Of a stretch of 64,000 nucleotides of DNA, positions 14,232 to 26,351 are shown piece after piece; within the stretch, counting starts at the first letter, position 1, and each line of letters opens with the position of its first letter. The translations under genes were made by a program, and so were the position numbers. Under the pieces are notes generated by a model, which saw nothing but the letters and a program-made list of their open reading frames with translations, was not told the DNA's origin and ran no database searches. Origin of the DNA: Daucus carota subsp. sativus (Eukaryota; Streptophyta; Magnoliopsida; Apiales; Apiaceae); contig NC_030389.2 of assembly GCF_001625215.2 (NCBI RefSeq), positions 32,167,454 to 32,231,453 of the forward strand, in the 5' to 3' direction.

Positions 14232-14600
14232 GGATCGCATCCACTATAGATTGACGTTAATCAAACAAAATAACAAGCACGAAAGTAAAGAACACAACAA
14301 TTAACGTGGAAACCCCTCAAGGGAGGGTAAAAACAACCAATCCACTAAATATGAATGTATTACAAGATTGGAGTCGCTCCCTCACTCAACACTCTTGTAT
14401 ACAAACCCCTCAACTTGATCACAAAAGTTCTCTCTTGTGTATCTCTCACACAACTCTCTAACTTTTGCAATACAATAAAACTCCTACAAATAACTATATT
14501 TATAGGCACCATAATTAAAGATCACCCTCGATCTTTTATACTACAAATAAAACATCACCCTCGATCTTTGATTTTTGAATTGCTGGCAAAGGGGATGGCT
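14232..14600. mobile_element. Possible solo-LTR or TRIM-like insertion
   Basis: Begins TGTTAGGATCGCATCC and contains AACGTGGAAACCCCTCAAGG followed by GTAAAAAC, a sequence style common in plant non-autonomous LTR elements. It has no coding content and sits between exons of the Ulp1-like genes. Two copies of ATCACCCTCGATCTTT occur near its right end. No target duplication could be fixed, so boundaries are approximate. Confidence 0.35.
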
Positions 14601-14724
14601 TATTGCCTACAAGGAGACATAATTAAAGAACATCATTATGTTTCTTTAAAGCAATTTGCAATAAAGAAAGTTCTAAAGAATATAAACTTAAGAAAGTGTA
14701 GAATTTCTTATATTGAGTTATTTT

Positions 14725-15994
14725 ATGCTCTTCTTGTGAACTTTCTGGGGTGTATGATACCAGTGCAGGGAGGGCATCATTAGATTTGAATAGATCATGT
14801 GATGGCGGTGTTTGCAGCATATCATGATTCACATTGTTAATATTTTGAATGCTACTTCCTTCACCATCTTTCTTTTTATCTGTAGTTGTGTCAGATAAAC
14901 TAAACTCCTTTTCTTTTACTGATGTCAAGTCTTCGTAAAATTTTTGGAATTCATCCAAATCAAACCAATCTTCATTCATCTGTTACAACAGAGAAGTTTT
15001 AAATACATCATTTTATTTTATAAATCATAACACAAATTAAGAACATATAGATTAGGGAAAACCAATAAATAAGAACTTACAAACTTACAAATCCTGGACA
15101 ATCCTTAGACATGTCAAATTGATAGGGACAAGCAGTGAGGAATTTGAACATGTAAAACAACATGTAATAACCATATTTAGTCCCATCTTCTTGTTGTGGA
15201 ATTGATGGTATGTTGTATGGTATATTAAAGATTTCCTCAACAGATTCTTTTCGATTTCCAGATTCATATAAATGAAATACAAACCTGAAGTTTGCATCAT
15301 ATCAAATTGTATGTTACAATATATTATTTATATATAAGAATTAATTAAATTATAATTAATAGTTAATATAAGATCTTACTCTCTTAATTTTGTTTCAAGT
15401 CTTGTAGCTTCTCCGAATTGCAGCGAGTCCAGTAAGAATATGCATGGACTCTTTGTTTCAGAATTCATATCCTCGCCAATATTACAGATAATGAGCAAGT
15501 TCCAGTGATTTCTGTCATGAACAAATATAAATTTCTTAGTATTGGTTTGAAGAATGTTTAGTACATATCTAACATCATATCTTTAATTTACTTACGATTG
15601 GCACATTGGAATGAAGACATATCTGCTTGAGAACACTTTTTGTCTTGATACCCATTTTTTCAGTTTGTTAGCTTATTTTTCATCAAATATCTTCGAAAAG
15701 ATAAAGGATGGTAACACAGACATCCTTGTATTCTCTCTGAAGGTATTCTTTTCCAGATTAAACTACATAGAAAAAAAAATATTTGCATGACCAGAGAAAA
15801 TAAATGTTATGAAAACACTTGTATAATTTGGCAAGAATATATTACCTCCAATAATCATCAAAGACTGCTGTGCTCAACTGTTCTTCTACTTCATCATCAG
15901 AATTTTGCTTAAGTCTCTTTTGCGACTTGCCATGTTTTGCAGATCTTGAACTTTTGAATTTATATTTCTTTCCTCCTGACCTTGTACCTGCCAT
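14725..15994 (-). pseudogene. Ulp1-like (C48 peptidase-type) transposon gene A, broken
   Basis: Five minus-strand exons fit: 15994-15846 (start ATG, MAGTRSGGKKYKFKSSRS..., FDDYW), about 15765-15596, 15511-15380, 15284-15089 and 14979 to about 14725. Together they give a C48/Ulp1-like fold: KKWVSRQKVFSSRYVFIPM, then HWNLLIICNIGED (catalytic His in HWN), IFLLDSLQFGEA (catalytic Asp in LLDSL), PQQEDGTKYGYYMLFYMFK (Gln block; the Cys position reads Tyr in KYGY), then WFDLDEFQKFYEDL. Ulp1 enzymes remove SUMO-like modifiers; plant transposons often carry relatives. Exon 2 also has an in-frame TAA after SKIFDEK. So this copy has a likely dead active site as well as a stop. Gene B follows directly on the same strand. 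Confidence 0.65.
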
Positions 15995-15999
15995 GTTTA

Positions 16000-18121
16000 G
16001 ATAGAAGTAGTGAAGATAATAAAATAATTAAATAGGAAAATCAAAACCAAGTATTTCATTTATGCAAATAAATGAAAGCTTACACCACCGAGACGCCCTA
16101 AAACGCTTTAATTAATGAAAGGAGAACTACAGTTTGAATAAACAAGTAGGATTCAGTTTCATATGATACACTTTGAATTATTTGAGGCTTAGATTGTGCT
16201 TTCATATGAGCCAGAGGCAGAGCCAGAGTAATTTTATATGATCCACTTTGAGTTATTCCACAGAGCTAGTAAGAGATACACTTTGAGTTAAAATATGGAA
16301 AGAGCAAATAGTTTTAAAGTCGTACTCTAAATATGTTCAACTATATGTGCCTGTAAACAATGTTCCATACCATTATAACAGGAGACAATGACTAAATGTC
16401 ATACAAGATTAAGTGATACTTATTTCTTTTCATCATAATCTTCATATTGGTCTACATTACTCCAATGACAAAAATGATATTAATCTGACAATAGTCTTCT
16501 GTATGCTAATCCAAATAGTGGAAACAGAATGTAAGTTTTGTATAACCAAGACAATTAAGTTAAAATAACCCTACTTAACTAATTCCAAAAATATATAATT
16601 TGGTAGAAGTTATTGCTACACCAAGGGAAGCATCCAAACAATACCTTCATTTTGAACTTGTTATTTTGAAGATTATACACCAATTTCCTACTATTAATTA
16701 TAATGCTTTAAGAAAAGAGTCCCCATACCAAAATATATAAACCACAATAATATCTTTTCTTATATTTAGAAGTCATCTATCTACCCTGATCTTAGACTTG
16801 GAAGAATGTCGCAAGATATAATTAACTTTATCCCTTATACATATAAACAAAACACCGTTAAAATTGCATTAGATAGAAAAAAAATTTATGCTAATAGATA
16901 TTAAACAAAATCATGTACAGAGCAAGTGCTGGTGAGTAATATATATGACCATAAAACTTCCACGACGCACACATGTACACATATTCCTGTGATAAGGACT
17001 ATAAATGCCCATGCTATTCTTGATATATTGTACCAGTTTGACATTTTCTAGCCTGTTAAGGGAAAAAAAAATTCAGCGACCAGTATACCAATCACCAAAG
17101 TGAATCCATGATCAGTGGGATCAACCGATGTTACCTTAAGCAAACACCAAACAATAACCTGTAAAACTCAAGGTGACTATTTCCTAAAAAATATTCTACG
17201 ACTAATTATTCTGATGAATACAAGTAATATATAACCCTTGTCATAAAATAGTATTCTACCAAGGAAGCAAAATAATCTATCCTATAAACAATGAATTTAT
17301 TCTAATATACAACATATTTGACAAATTCATAAACTATATTCTAATGTAGAACAAACTTCATTAACTAGTAACATATTCTACCAAAGAAGCAAAATAATCT
17401 ATACTATAAACAATGAATTTATTCTAATATACAACATATTTGACAAACTTGTAATATATTTTACTGTGGAAGATAAAAAGCTATGTAGTATAAACAATGA
17501 TTTTATTCTAATGTAGCACAAACTTTATGAAATTGTAATATATTCTACTACAGATGCAAAATAATGAATAATGCTCTATAAACTTAATAAACATGCTCTG
17601 TTTTATAAAGAATGATATTATTCTAATGTAGAACAATCAAAATTACTTCTATTGTGGAACATCTGTGTTTCGAACATAGCTAAAGCACAACATTCTATTG
17701 TAGAATATAAAATTTTGAACAATTCTCTGGAGTTTTACTGACCTATTCGGCGGAGCATCTTCTAAGCTGTTAATACTCCTCTAAATCACCTGAAACAAAC
17801 AAAAAGAGCTTCGATTAGCTTTGATTACCTTCGATTAATTTGAAACCCTAATTTATCAAAACAAAATTGAATCTCGATAAGCTTCGATTAGCTTCGATTT
17901 GCTTCTGAACCTTCGATTTGCTAAACAAGGAAGCTCGATTCCTTGTTTCGAGCTTGTTTTTGAGCTTCGTGGTTCGAATCTCTGAACCTCTGCTGTGCGT
18001 AGTAGAGTCTCGATTTGCTTCTGTGTGTATAGCTCCTGTGTGTGTATAGCTTCTGTGTGTATAGTTGTCAAAATTAAAGTTAGATCCAACTGTTTTAAGA
18101 GGTAATTAATAGGTTTAATCA
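16000..18121. other. Long 5' region of Ulp1-like gene A; repeat-rich, no gene
   Basis: No coding sequence found. About 17190-17700 is packed with ATTCTA-type motifs and tandem repeats (listed separately). About 17770-18060 contains repeats of CTTCGATTAGCTTCGATT and of TGTGTGTATAGCT, resembling a leader or promoter region. Confidence 0.5.
17190..17705. repeat. Cluster of ATTCTA / TAGAA palindromic motifs with a 122-bp tandem repeat
   Basis: About ten occurrences of TATTCTA in roughly 500 bp, several in the form TTCTAATGTAGAACA or TTCTATTGTAGAAT. A 122-bp unit starting TATTCTACCAAGGAAGC at 17252 repeats at 17374 (TATTCTACCAAAGAAGC) and again in degenerate form near 17551. Confidence 0.85.
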
Positions 18122-18204
18122 CCGCCGTTACTTTTTTTTTAATATCAACGGTTCAGATCGGGTGTACTCTATAACTCCATATAAGGTGCACTCTCTAGAT
18201 TGTC

Positions 18205-18208
<4 letters not shown>

Positions 18209-18236
<28 letters not shown>
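18209..18236. repeat. (TA)14 tract between elements E0 and E1
   Basis: Uninterrupted TA dinucleotides that mark the junction of two different element ends. Confidence 0.95.
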
Positions 18237-18239
<3 letters not shown>

Positions 18240-18866
18240 GAAAGTTATATGGAGTCCTATAAAGTTTGGAGTCCTTGGAGTCCTAATCTTGGCCTTCCAT
18301 TTTGTGTTACATCCAAGGGCTGTAATGTTTTATTGATTAATCTTTTAATTCTTAGTTTTTTATTTATCTAAAAACCACCCGTGCTTTTTTTTGAAAAGTT
18401 GTTGCGTGCCTAATGTATCAGGCAGTTACAACTGCCGCAGTGTGTTTACAGGGGAGTTTGAAGAAGTAGTGTCCTGCGCCAACGCAACCATTTCTTATTA
18501 CATTTTCTCAGATTGTGTTCTTCAAAACTCGGAGGCAATTTCTTTAATACGGGATCATTTTGTCTAAATCGTCTAATGTCTAATAAGAAGGCCGAAGCAA
18601 GTAATTTTTTCTGCGTTTTTTCATTGCATCTTGTGTTCATTGTAGGTCATGTACTGCATGCAGGACATATCTATGGTTAATGTATTTTTCGTGCTGCACA
18701 TGGTTTTGGCTTTATTTCGCCGTGTTCCGCACATTTTTTATATGCTTCAGTCGAATATGGAGTTTGTGTTTTTGATTTTTATGTGGTGAATCGTGCAATT
18801 GTGTTACTGCCCATATGAGTATTTGCTTTGTAATAATGTTCCTTTCGGCTTTTAAGTTTTGCACAT

Positions 18867-19367
18867 GTGCTTCTATGCTGCAATTTTAAAGGTGTATTGA
18901 AATATCTTTTTTCATGGATAGGTGTTCAAGATGTCCCCCACATCGAGAGTTCGGATTCCGAGCATTCATACAAAGATTCCGATTGTGAAACTTCTGAAAG
19001 TGTTGAGGATGTTGAAGAGGAGAGCAATATAGATGTTGAACGTGAGTATCCCAAAGTGCCTGCTCCAAAAGTGTTCATCTCGCCTAGTGGGGCTAAAATA
19101 TATACTCCATCTTGCGACGATATTTATAAACCACAAACAAACCAGCATTTTCCAACTCTAGAAGATGCATTTCTTTTTTATCGAGAATATGGGCGGCAAG
19201 GTGGGTTTGATGTTCGTAAGTCTGGTCAAAAATCCGACAGAAGGGGCAATGTCGTTTCCAAAGTCCTGCAGTGTAATTGTGGTGGCAATCCTACTCCGGG
19301 CAAACTAAAGTCTAAAGATGATACGGCTGCCGATAGTTCTCAAGATAGAAGAACAACGTCGCGTTGA
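18867..19367 (+). pseudogene. Truncated FAR1-type DNA-binding domain of a MULE transposase
   Basis: From about 18920 the reading frame gives an acidic region (VPHIESSDSEHSYKDSD, then Glu/Ser-rich) followed by the start of a FAR1 DNA-binding domain (FPTLEDAFLFYREYGRQGGF, DVRKSGQK). It closely resembles the 5283-5663 region of the FAR1-like gene. The frame runs out at 19365; no MULE core or SWIM domain follows. A short upstream exon is possible near 18440-18650. Within E1 this is what remains of the transposase gene after an internal deletion. Confidence 0.75.
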
Positions 19368-20329
19368 TATTAAAAGTTATATAATGGTTTTTATAATAAG
19401 TGCCTGATATTTTCTTTTACAGTTTGGCTTGGTCTGCTTGGAAGATCCTACTGCACATTCTAATACAGAACTTAAAGTGAAATGCTTTTCTAGAAATGCT
19501 GTATAGTGCACACAGATGAACCAACTATTACCATAGATCATTACGATTGCAAGATAATTTCATCTATATAAGCCCGCATGAAGTTTAGAAGCAGTCCCTT
19601 AAGGATCGATACTGCATTTTAAGTTGGCACCAACCTTATATTACTACAAACTGTTAATAAAATTTTACACAATGTGCAGGGCCCTTGGCAGTGTTAATCA
19701 CTCACAATCCTATCTGGACTACAAATGGATCAAATTATGACAGTGCAAGATATTGGTGGATTACAGAATGCAATATTGTATTTATTATTAAGTCACTCCA
19801 AACTTGTGAACGGAAACTCACTTCACAAAATTGCAAGACCAGGAGAACACAGATTTGTTGGTTAGCTGGTTGAATCTAGGAACTGTAATTACCTATGTTG
19901 AGGACGTTCATATTAAAAGTTTTGAATTTGATGTTCCCTGGTTCGTACAGTGTTCCCTACATTTTATTTTCCAAGAACATACCATATTTTCATATACAAA
20001 TCTGACAGACATGCTTTGTATATTTACATGGATCAATGAGTTGTATTAATTATATTCTTTATCGTTGGTTACAAAAAAAAACATCCCGACCCCCAGTATT
20101 ATATGTACACAGAGATCTAGGTTTTGTTCCTGAGAAATACAAGGCTTGTCTCTAAGCACAAGAATAACAGGTTAGATGCCCGTGTGTTTTTAACTCAGAT
20201 ACTACTGCAGTACATTATCATGCCGACTAACTAGAGTGCAGCATATAATCACAGTTTTTTTAACAATAAAATGCACATCAATGACACTAAACACACACAA
20301 AACTCTTGACTCTCTCTGTTACTGACAAT

Positions 20330-21917
20330 ACCTCAGGCATTTTAGAGGAGGAGGATCCTACTCTCGGCATTTCAGGCTTAGAAAGTCCAGAGACATCCCG
20401 CCCATCGCTACTGTTCTGCAGAGTCTGTACGTCACCAAACAAATAACCACAAAATTAATGAGTTCCCTAATTTCGTGTTTTGAAGTGACAATTGAAGCAT
20501 TTTTCTAGAAAATTACACCAAAACTCATTTACACTAAAATAGTGACTTGTGGGACTTTTTCTGGCTAAAGCAGCAAGGAATTTAATATATTTATTTTGGT
20601 CTACTTCTGGTCTCTTCAAGTAATCTCACTGTTTTAATTCATTACTTAAACAAAGACCAAAAATATATAAATACTTTTACTTGCAGAATTATTTACCTTG
20701 ATTCGCAAACGTTTTACAATAGAAGCCGTGGAAACCCGCGATTTCGCGGACAACCTGGAGCATCCGTCCTTTCCAACATCTAGTCCTGCAGTCTTCTTAC
20801 CTGAGCTGCCAAAGCGCTCTTCTGGAGTCATAAACTCGTCATCCTCTTCGTCCGCAGCACTCCGACGCATTTCATCTGCTTCCATCCTTTCCCTGCGGAT
20901 GTCCAATCTTGGCAACGGTGTGGTCACCTCACCTGGCCCCTTGCCAACCACGCTACCGCTTACCTTTTTCCTAAGTAAAGATCCCCCCGAAACAATTCCA
21001 GGATACTTTCCACTAGAGCCATCATCATCAATAGTTACGTATTCGGGCTTCTTCTTCGTCCAATTGTATAACCATGGGCTAGCAATTAGTCTGCTGCTTC
21101 TCCTTCGATCTATCCAAATGAGTCGACAAAGATTAGCATTAACTTTGCAAGACTCATTTCAAACACCTTAATACAATGCTAGCCAACTACAAAAATTCCA
21201 GAAATTCATATCTACCCAAAACAAGTACGCTCAACAGCAGCATATACAATAGCATTTTCAAATAAAGCATACACAAAGCGCAGAACTAGAAAGCAAAATG
21301 CAGAACAAGTCCAGAGAAAATTCCATCTTTAATTACATGTTCAGTCACTATAGTGTTCAGCTACTAAACACTAACCAAAAAAACAACCACAGTAGCAAGT
21401 CGCAATGAAGCAATGACAGGACACAAAAGTACCAAAATAAGTATAGTTTTACGTAAGCCGGAACATTACATAGGTCATCACACAAATAGACCTTGGAATA
21501 TTCCCCATCATCCAAATTGCAGTACACCTCCCCCAACAATGCTTACAGAATACATTCCCAAACTGGAGGCAAACATAATTTTCACTTAATTTGTCACAAA
21601 CTCATGTTCTTCACACCTCCCTAAAAACAGGGAAACAACCACATATACCAGACAACAAAAACAAACTGTAGATATCTTGTAACTTAAAAATACCCACGTT
21701 TACCAGACAACCAAAGGCCCAAATTTTACAATCATAACACTCACAAACTCATGTTCATCACAAAACCCTTACATAAAAAAAAGCCCCAAAACGAGCAAAA
21801 CCCTACGACAGTGCAAATGCAGGACAACCACATCAGTTCGCCCCATGATTTCATTAAATCAGACTAGTAAGGGTGCCTAAAACGACATGCATCTCAGTTG
21901 AAGGACATACCAGAGGT
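20330..21917 (-). pseudogene. 5' exons of a minus-strand gene in E1, probably the Ulp1-type component
   Basis: Exon 1 is ATG ACC TCT G at 21917-21908, donor GTATGT. Exon 2 is 21109-20697 (acceptor TAG, donor GTAAAT) and reads DRRRSSRLIASPWLYNW, KKKPEYVTIDDDGSSGKYPG, then GPGEVTTPLPRLDIRRERME and SKSRVSTASIVKRLRIK. A further exon at about 20430-20335 reads QTLQNSSDGRDVSGLSKPEM. The protein is basic and disordered-looking with an RRRSSRLIASP start. No peptidase domain remains. Assignment to the Ulp1-like component rests on its position and strand relative to the FAR1 fragment, so it is an inference. Confidence 0.55.
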
Positions 21918-22238
21918 CATTGTCGCCCAACTTCGCCTTGTTCTGCACAGTATTCGCCGACCTTCAAATTGCTGGGTAGATTAGGTATACACCGTCCTTC
22001 AAATAGGGCTGCACAGCGCGAAAGTGGAGGATGGTTGATATCGTTGCTGTGTCCTTCACCAGATGATGCGGGCTGAACTCGGCAGAGTCGTGCGGGTGAA
22101 TAGATTTCAAAAACAAAATAATAACTGGCAGCCGTTTTTTTCAATCCTTAAATCTCAGCCTTTGGATCTGTTTAAAAATCAATGGTGGATCTTAGGGACT
22201 CCAATATCTCCAAAAAAATAGTGTCCCACAGAACTCCA

Positions 22239-22241
<3 letters not shown>

Positions 22242-22289
<48 letters not shown>
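22242..22289. repeat. (TA)24 tract between elements E1 and E2
   Basis: Pure TA dinucleotides separating the two elements. Confidence 0.95.
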
Positions 22290-22291
<2 letters not shown>

Positions 22292-22582
22292 AGGAAGATC
22301 CTAAGAAAACTCAGCTTATCAAGAAAACCGAGAAACCCACTTAATCACCGTTGATTTTATAATCATAATATAAATTATGATTTATCAAAAAATCAATCAA
22401 ATCTAATTCACAAGGGATATTATAGTAATCTTGTACATATATTTAATGCATACAATCGGTAATATATTTAATGCATTTAATCAGTACATTCAATAAGATT
22501 TGCAATTAATTGATTTCCTTTTCAGTATTATCCATATCTCAATCAATCAATCAGTATTTAATTTGAATTTCAAATTTTAAAT

Positions 22583-23790
22583 TTGTCGTGGGTAGGAGAT
22601 CTTTCAACGGAATCTGATGAAATATTTTCTCATTTAACTACAGGAGAGGTATTTCAGTTTCAGTGTAATTGGATTCCTTGAAGTGTTTATATTCATACTA
22701 ATATGATTTAACCAGATTTCATTAAGTGTTTTGATGCATATTTTTATACAGATTCTTTTGATGAAAATTATACATAAAAATTAAAATCTTTCACTCGTAT
22801 TGTTCTATTAAATGTTTTTCTGAAAATAAATATTCCAAAATTTTAAACTTAATAAGGTCTTAATACTCATCGATATAAATTATATTTTTCACATGTAAGA
22901 AATCACTCAATGGAATTCGGTCAAAAGAATATCACTCAAAGAAATTATTTAAAATATTAGAACAACCAAAAGAATATCATAAGGTAAATAATTTATACAA
23001 TAAAAATCTCAAATTTTAAAAGAATCTTACATGGAACAAATATTTATTATTAATCATAAAAAAATATCTTAGAGAATCTTTTGATATTTATTATTTAAGA
23101 TAGTATTTTAAAGAATCTTTAGATAAGATTTTTTTTTGTCGTAGGTAGGAGATCTTCCAATAGAATCCGAAAAAATATTTTCTCATTTAACTATAGGAGA
23201 GGTATTTTAGTTTAAATGTAATTGGATTCCTTCAAGTGTTTATATTCATGTTAATAAGATTTAAGTTATGTGTTTTGATGCATATTTTTATGCAGATTCT
23301 TTTGATGAAAATTATATATAAAAATTAAAGTCTTCCACTCGTATTGTTCTATTAAGTGTTTTTCTGAAAATAAATATTTAAAAATTTTAAACTTAATAAA
23401 GTCTTAATACACATTGATATGAATTACATTTTTCGCATGTAGGAAATCACTCAATGGAATTCGGTCAAAATAGTCAAAAAAATATCATAAGGTAAATAAT
23501 TTATACAAGAAAATTCTCAAATTTTAAAAGAATCCTACATGGCACAAATATTTATTATTAATCATACAAAAATATCTTCGAGACTCTTTTGATATTTATT
23601 ATTTAAGACAATATTTTAAAGAATCTTAAGATAAAATTTTTTTGTCGTAGGTAGGAGATCTCTTAACAGAATCCGAAAAAATAATTTCTCATTTAACTAT
23701 AGGAGAGATATTTCAGTTTAAGTGTAATTGGATTCCCTCACGTGTTATATTCATACTAACGAGATTTCATTATGTGTTTTGATGCATATT
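22583..23790. repeat. Tandem repeat of a roughly 0.5-kb unit, 2.3 copies, in E2
   Basis: Units begin at 22583, 23136 and 23642, each with TTGTCGT, then GGTAGGAGATCT, then TTTTCTCATTTAACTA and a conserved AGTGTTTTGATGCATATTT-type segment. Unit 1 is about 553 bp, unit 2 about 506 bp and the third is partial. No coding potential. Confidence 0.85.
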
Positions 23791-25300
23791 TAAGAGAATC
23801 TTAGTAATATAATAATTTAAAAAGAAAAGATAAATATAATCAAGCCTGTTCTATAAATATGTGATAAGATTTATTAAACTTTTGTATAATACTCATATGA
23901 GATTCTATAAGTTATTTTAAATTGATAACGAGTTAAGAAAATTTCTTACAAAATCATTCAGTAAATACATTAGAAAACCAAATAATATTAAAAAATTTAT
24001 TTTCTCTTAATATTTCATTGATTAGTTTTCGACCATATCTATTTGGTTCAAAACATACAAGAATTTAATAAAACCAAAGATTCTAGCAAAATAAATAATA
24101 CTAAATAGAACTTTAATATAATACATGTTAAAAATGAATAAAAATTATTTAGCAATATTTAAATTATAATAAAATATTTTTTTATTATTATATGATAAGA
24201 TTTTTTATTTTATGTATAGACTAATGTGAGATTCTATAATGTATTTTATATGCATAACATGATAACATACAAGACTTTATTATTTATATAAATTTGTAAA
24301 TAATTAATGTGGTCTAAAATTGATTGTTGTAGAACGTAACTGACCGTTTTTGACCGTCGATTTTGTCATGTTTTTTTTAGTGTTGGAAGAATCTTTTATT
24401 AAAAATATATAATTTCAATGCTAAGAGAATCCATCATAAATATTTTAAATATTGTTGACATAAGTTATTTAATATTTAAACCCTTAATTTTAATTTATAT
24501 ATTCTAAAATCACTTTTTAAAACACCTTAGAGAATCTTAGATTATAAAATTTAGAAAAAATGAATCATTAAAAAATTACATCTAATATAATTTTCAAAAA
24601 TTATTGCTATATAAAACATTTATCAAAACCTTGAATTTTTGACGAAATAGTTTTTTTTTAAAACTTTTTTAAGGAATCGTAATAGGAATCCAAATAAGAC
24701 ACAAAGAATAGTTCCACGTGTGATTTAAAGAGTTGCGGTAAAGATTAGAATAAAGAATAATTTAAAGAATCTCCATGATTAATATTATTCACTTTTTATG
24801 TCATACTCTTTGTATGTTACTATCTTTTATTAAAGGTTTTATTATGTTTTATTAAAGATTCTTTAACGTAACATAGAATACTAATTAAACATGTGAACAC
24901 ACAATAGAACCCTTATAAATTATATACTTAAAAAACAATTTGATTCTAATTAGAAACATAACAGCACACTTTTTTTTATGGTTATATTGATAAGCGAATA
25001 CAATTCAGAATATAGAGACCCTGGGAAACAACCAGCTAGCCATCAAAAGATCAACAAAAGAGAATCCAGGTTGACAATAAACATAACTAGAATACAAACT
25101 AGAACACCTAAAAACTAACTCAAGATCAACTTCCAGCAACCTAGTATTCTGAGGAGATCATTTAGAATCATTGAAGCTTTCCACCTCGTGGAGAACCTGA
25201 TCAACATCCATCAAGTCTTTACTCATGTTGCAGAGAATCAAAAGGGGGGACCTTCGAGGAAAACAAAAGCTCTTCAGAACCTAGATTAGAATCCTCTGAA

Positions 25301-25913
25301 ATGTTTAGATCGTGGAGATTCCTGAGCATTTTATCCTCTAGCACATCTTGCGCATTTTATCCTTCAGACTTGGGAACTCATAGAAGAACCAATTTTCTCA
25401 TCAATCAGTCTTCCGCCTCGTTCTTCTTCTTCCCAACTTCTTCCTATTCCTCTTCCAACAACTTTCAACATTCCTCATCAGCGTCCCGTGCCTTCTTCTG
25501 AGCTTCATTTTCCTTCATTGCTTGCAACTTCAAGGGATTATAATATGCAACATCCAAGAAACCCACCCCATATCCGACCAATTTAATCAGAGTCACTTGA
25601 ACCTTATCATCGATCACGAAAAAGCAATCAACAACCAATTCTTACCTACCCCACCAACATTCATGATCAATGCGGAAGTATTCTGAACAAGCAAAAACAC
25701 GGCAAGATCGAAAACAAATATACAACTTGAATCAGTCCCAAAAATCCAATAATCAAAATGGGAACTCGAAGTCTACCCCAACATGGGAACTCAACCATCA
25801 ACAAGGCACTTCCTTTGTCCAACTAAAAGATTGCCCACGATTCTCTTTAAGACGATAGGTTTTACTCGAACCAACAAAAGGCCGGTGTTGTTACGGAGAT
25901 TCTTCTCCGCCAT
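25301..25913 (-). pseudogene. Unidentified minus-strand coding relic in E2
   Basis: Reading downward from ATG 25913, the frame gives MAEKNLRNNTGLLLVRVKPI and about 20 more residues before a stop. At about 25630-25500 a second block reads [40 protein letters not shown], then a Lys/Glu-rich coiled-coil-like stretch with stops. No known domain recognised. Its position just inside the right terminal repeat on the minus strand parallels the minus-strand gene of E1. Confidence 0.4.
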
Positions 25914-26337
25914 TGAATTCCCGAAAAAGATTGGACGCTTCTGGAGATTATACGAATGTGATAACAAGTAAATTTTGTAAAAAAGTTTAAAGATTCATGA
26001 TAATGAGACGTAGTATAAACCTTGAATTGATGGAGCATGGTGTTTTAACGTGGCTGTCTTCTTCTTACGGTGAGAAAGATTCTTTTCAGAGGATAATATA
26101 TGTAATGATTTTCAGACTATTTTGTGCTTTGATTGAATTGTGGCACATGCCAAAAATAAGAGATTGTTACTTAATCAGCAACAGATTCTTTACGATTTTG
26201 CCCCGTATGTATTAGATTAGGATATATATTTGATTGATATTATATAGGAAATGATTAAATATGACAAAAATAATCAACGGTATCTAAGAGGGTTCCTCGG
26301 TTTTCTTGATAACATGGTTTTCTCTGGAACCTCACTC

Positions 26338-26351
26338 TATATATATATATA
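26338..26351. repeat. (TA)7 tract between elements E2 and E3
   Basis: Short pure TA tract at the element junction. Confidence 0.9.

Larger units (their letters stand above)
18237..22241. mobile_element. Element E1: TA-flanked MULE-like element with FAR1 and Ulp1-type gene remnants
   Basis: About 4.0 kb between two (TA)n tracts. Left end: GAAGAAAGTTATATGGAGTC with GGAGTCCTTGGAGTCCTAA further in. The reverse complement of the right end reads GAGTGGAGTTCTGTGGGACA with GGAGATATTGGAGTCCCTAA at the matching place, and both arms go on to CCAAGGGCTG / CCAAAGGCTG, giving imperfect inverted repeats of roughly 85 bp. It holds a truncated FAR1 DNA-binding gene on the plus strand and the first exons of a different minus-strand gene near its right end. 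Confidence 0.75.
22290..26337. mobile_element. Element E2: 4.0-kb TA-flanked element with long inverted repeats
   Basis: Left end: GGAGGAAGATCCTAAGAAAA, then TTATCAAGAAAACCGAGAAA and CACCGTTGAT. Reverse complement of the right end: GAGTGAGGTTCCAGAGAAAA, then TTATCAAGAAAACCGAGGAA and TACCGTTGAT. The arms are about 65-70 bp and mostly identical in the middle. Interior is AT-rich, with 0.5-kb internal repeats on the left and a short minus-strand coding relic near the right end. Its ends belong to the same family as E3. Confidence 0.8.

Noticed and set aside
17190-17705. Possible CRISPR-like or regularly spaced repeat array
   Set aside because: The repeats are irregular, AT-rich and in a plant nuclear context; they fit transposon subterminal repeats.
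21873-22144. Overlapping open frames on both strands near the right end of E1
   Set aside because: They cover the leader of the minus-strand gene starting at 21917 and look like shadows; no known motif.
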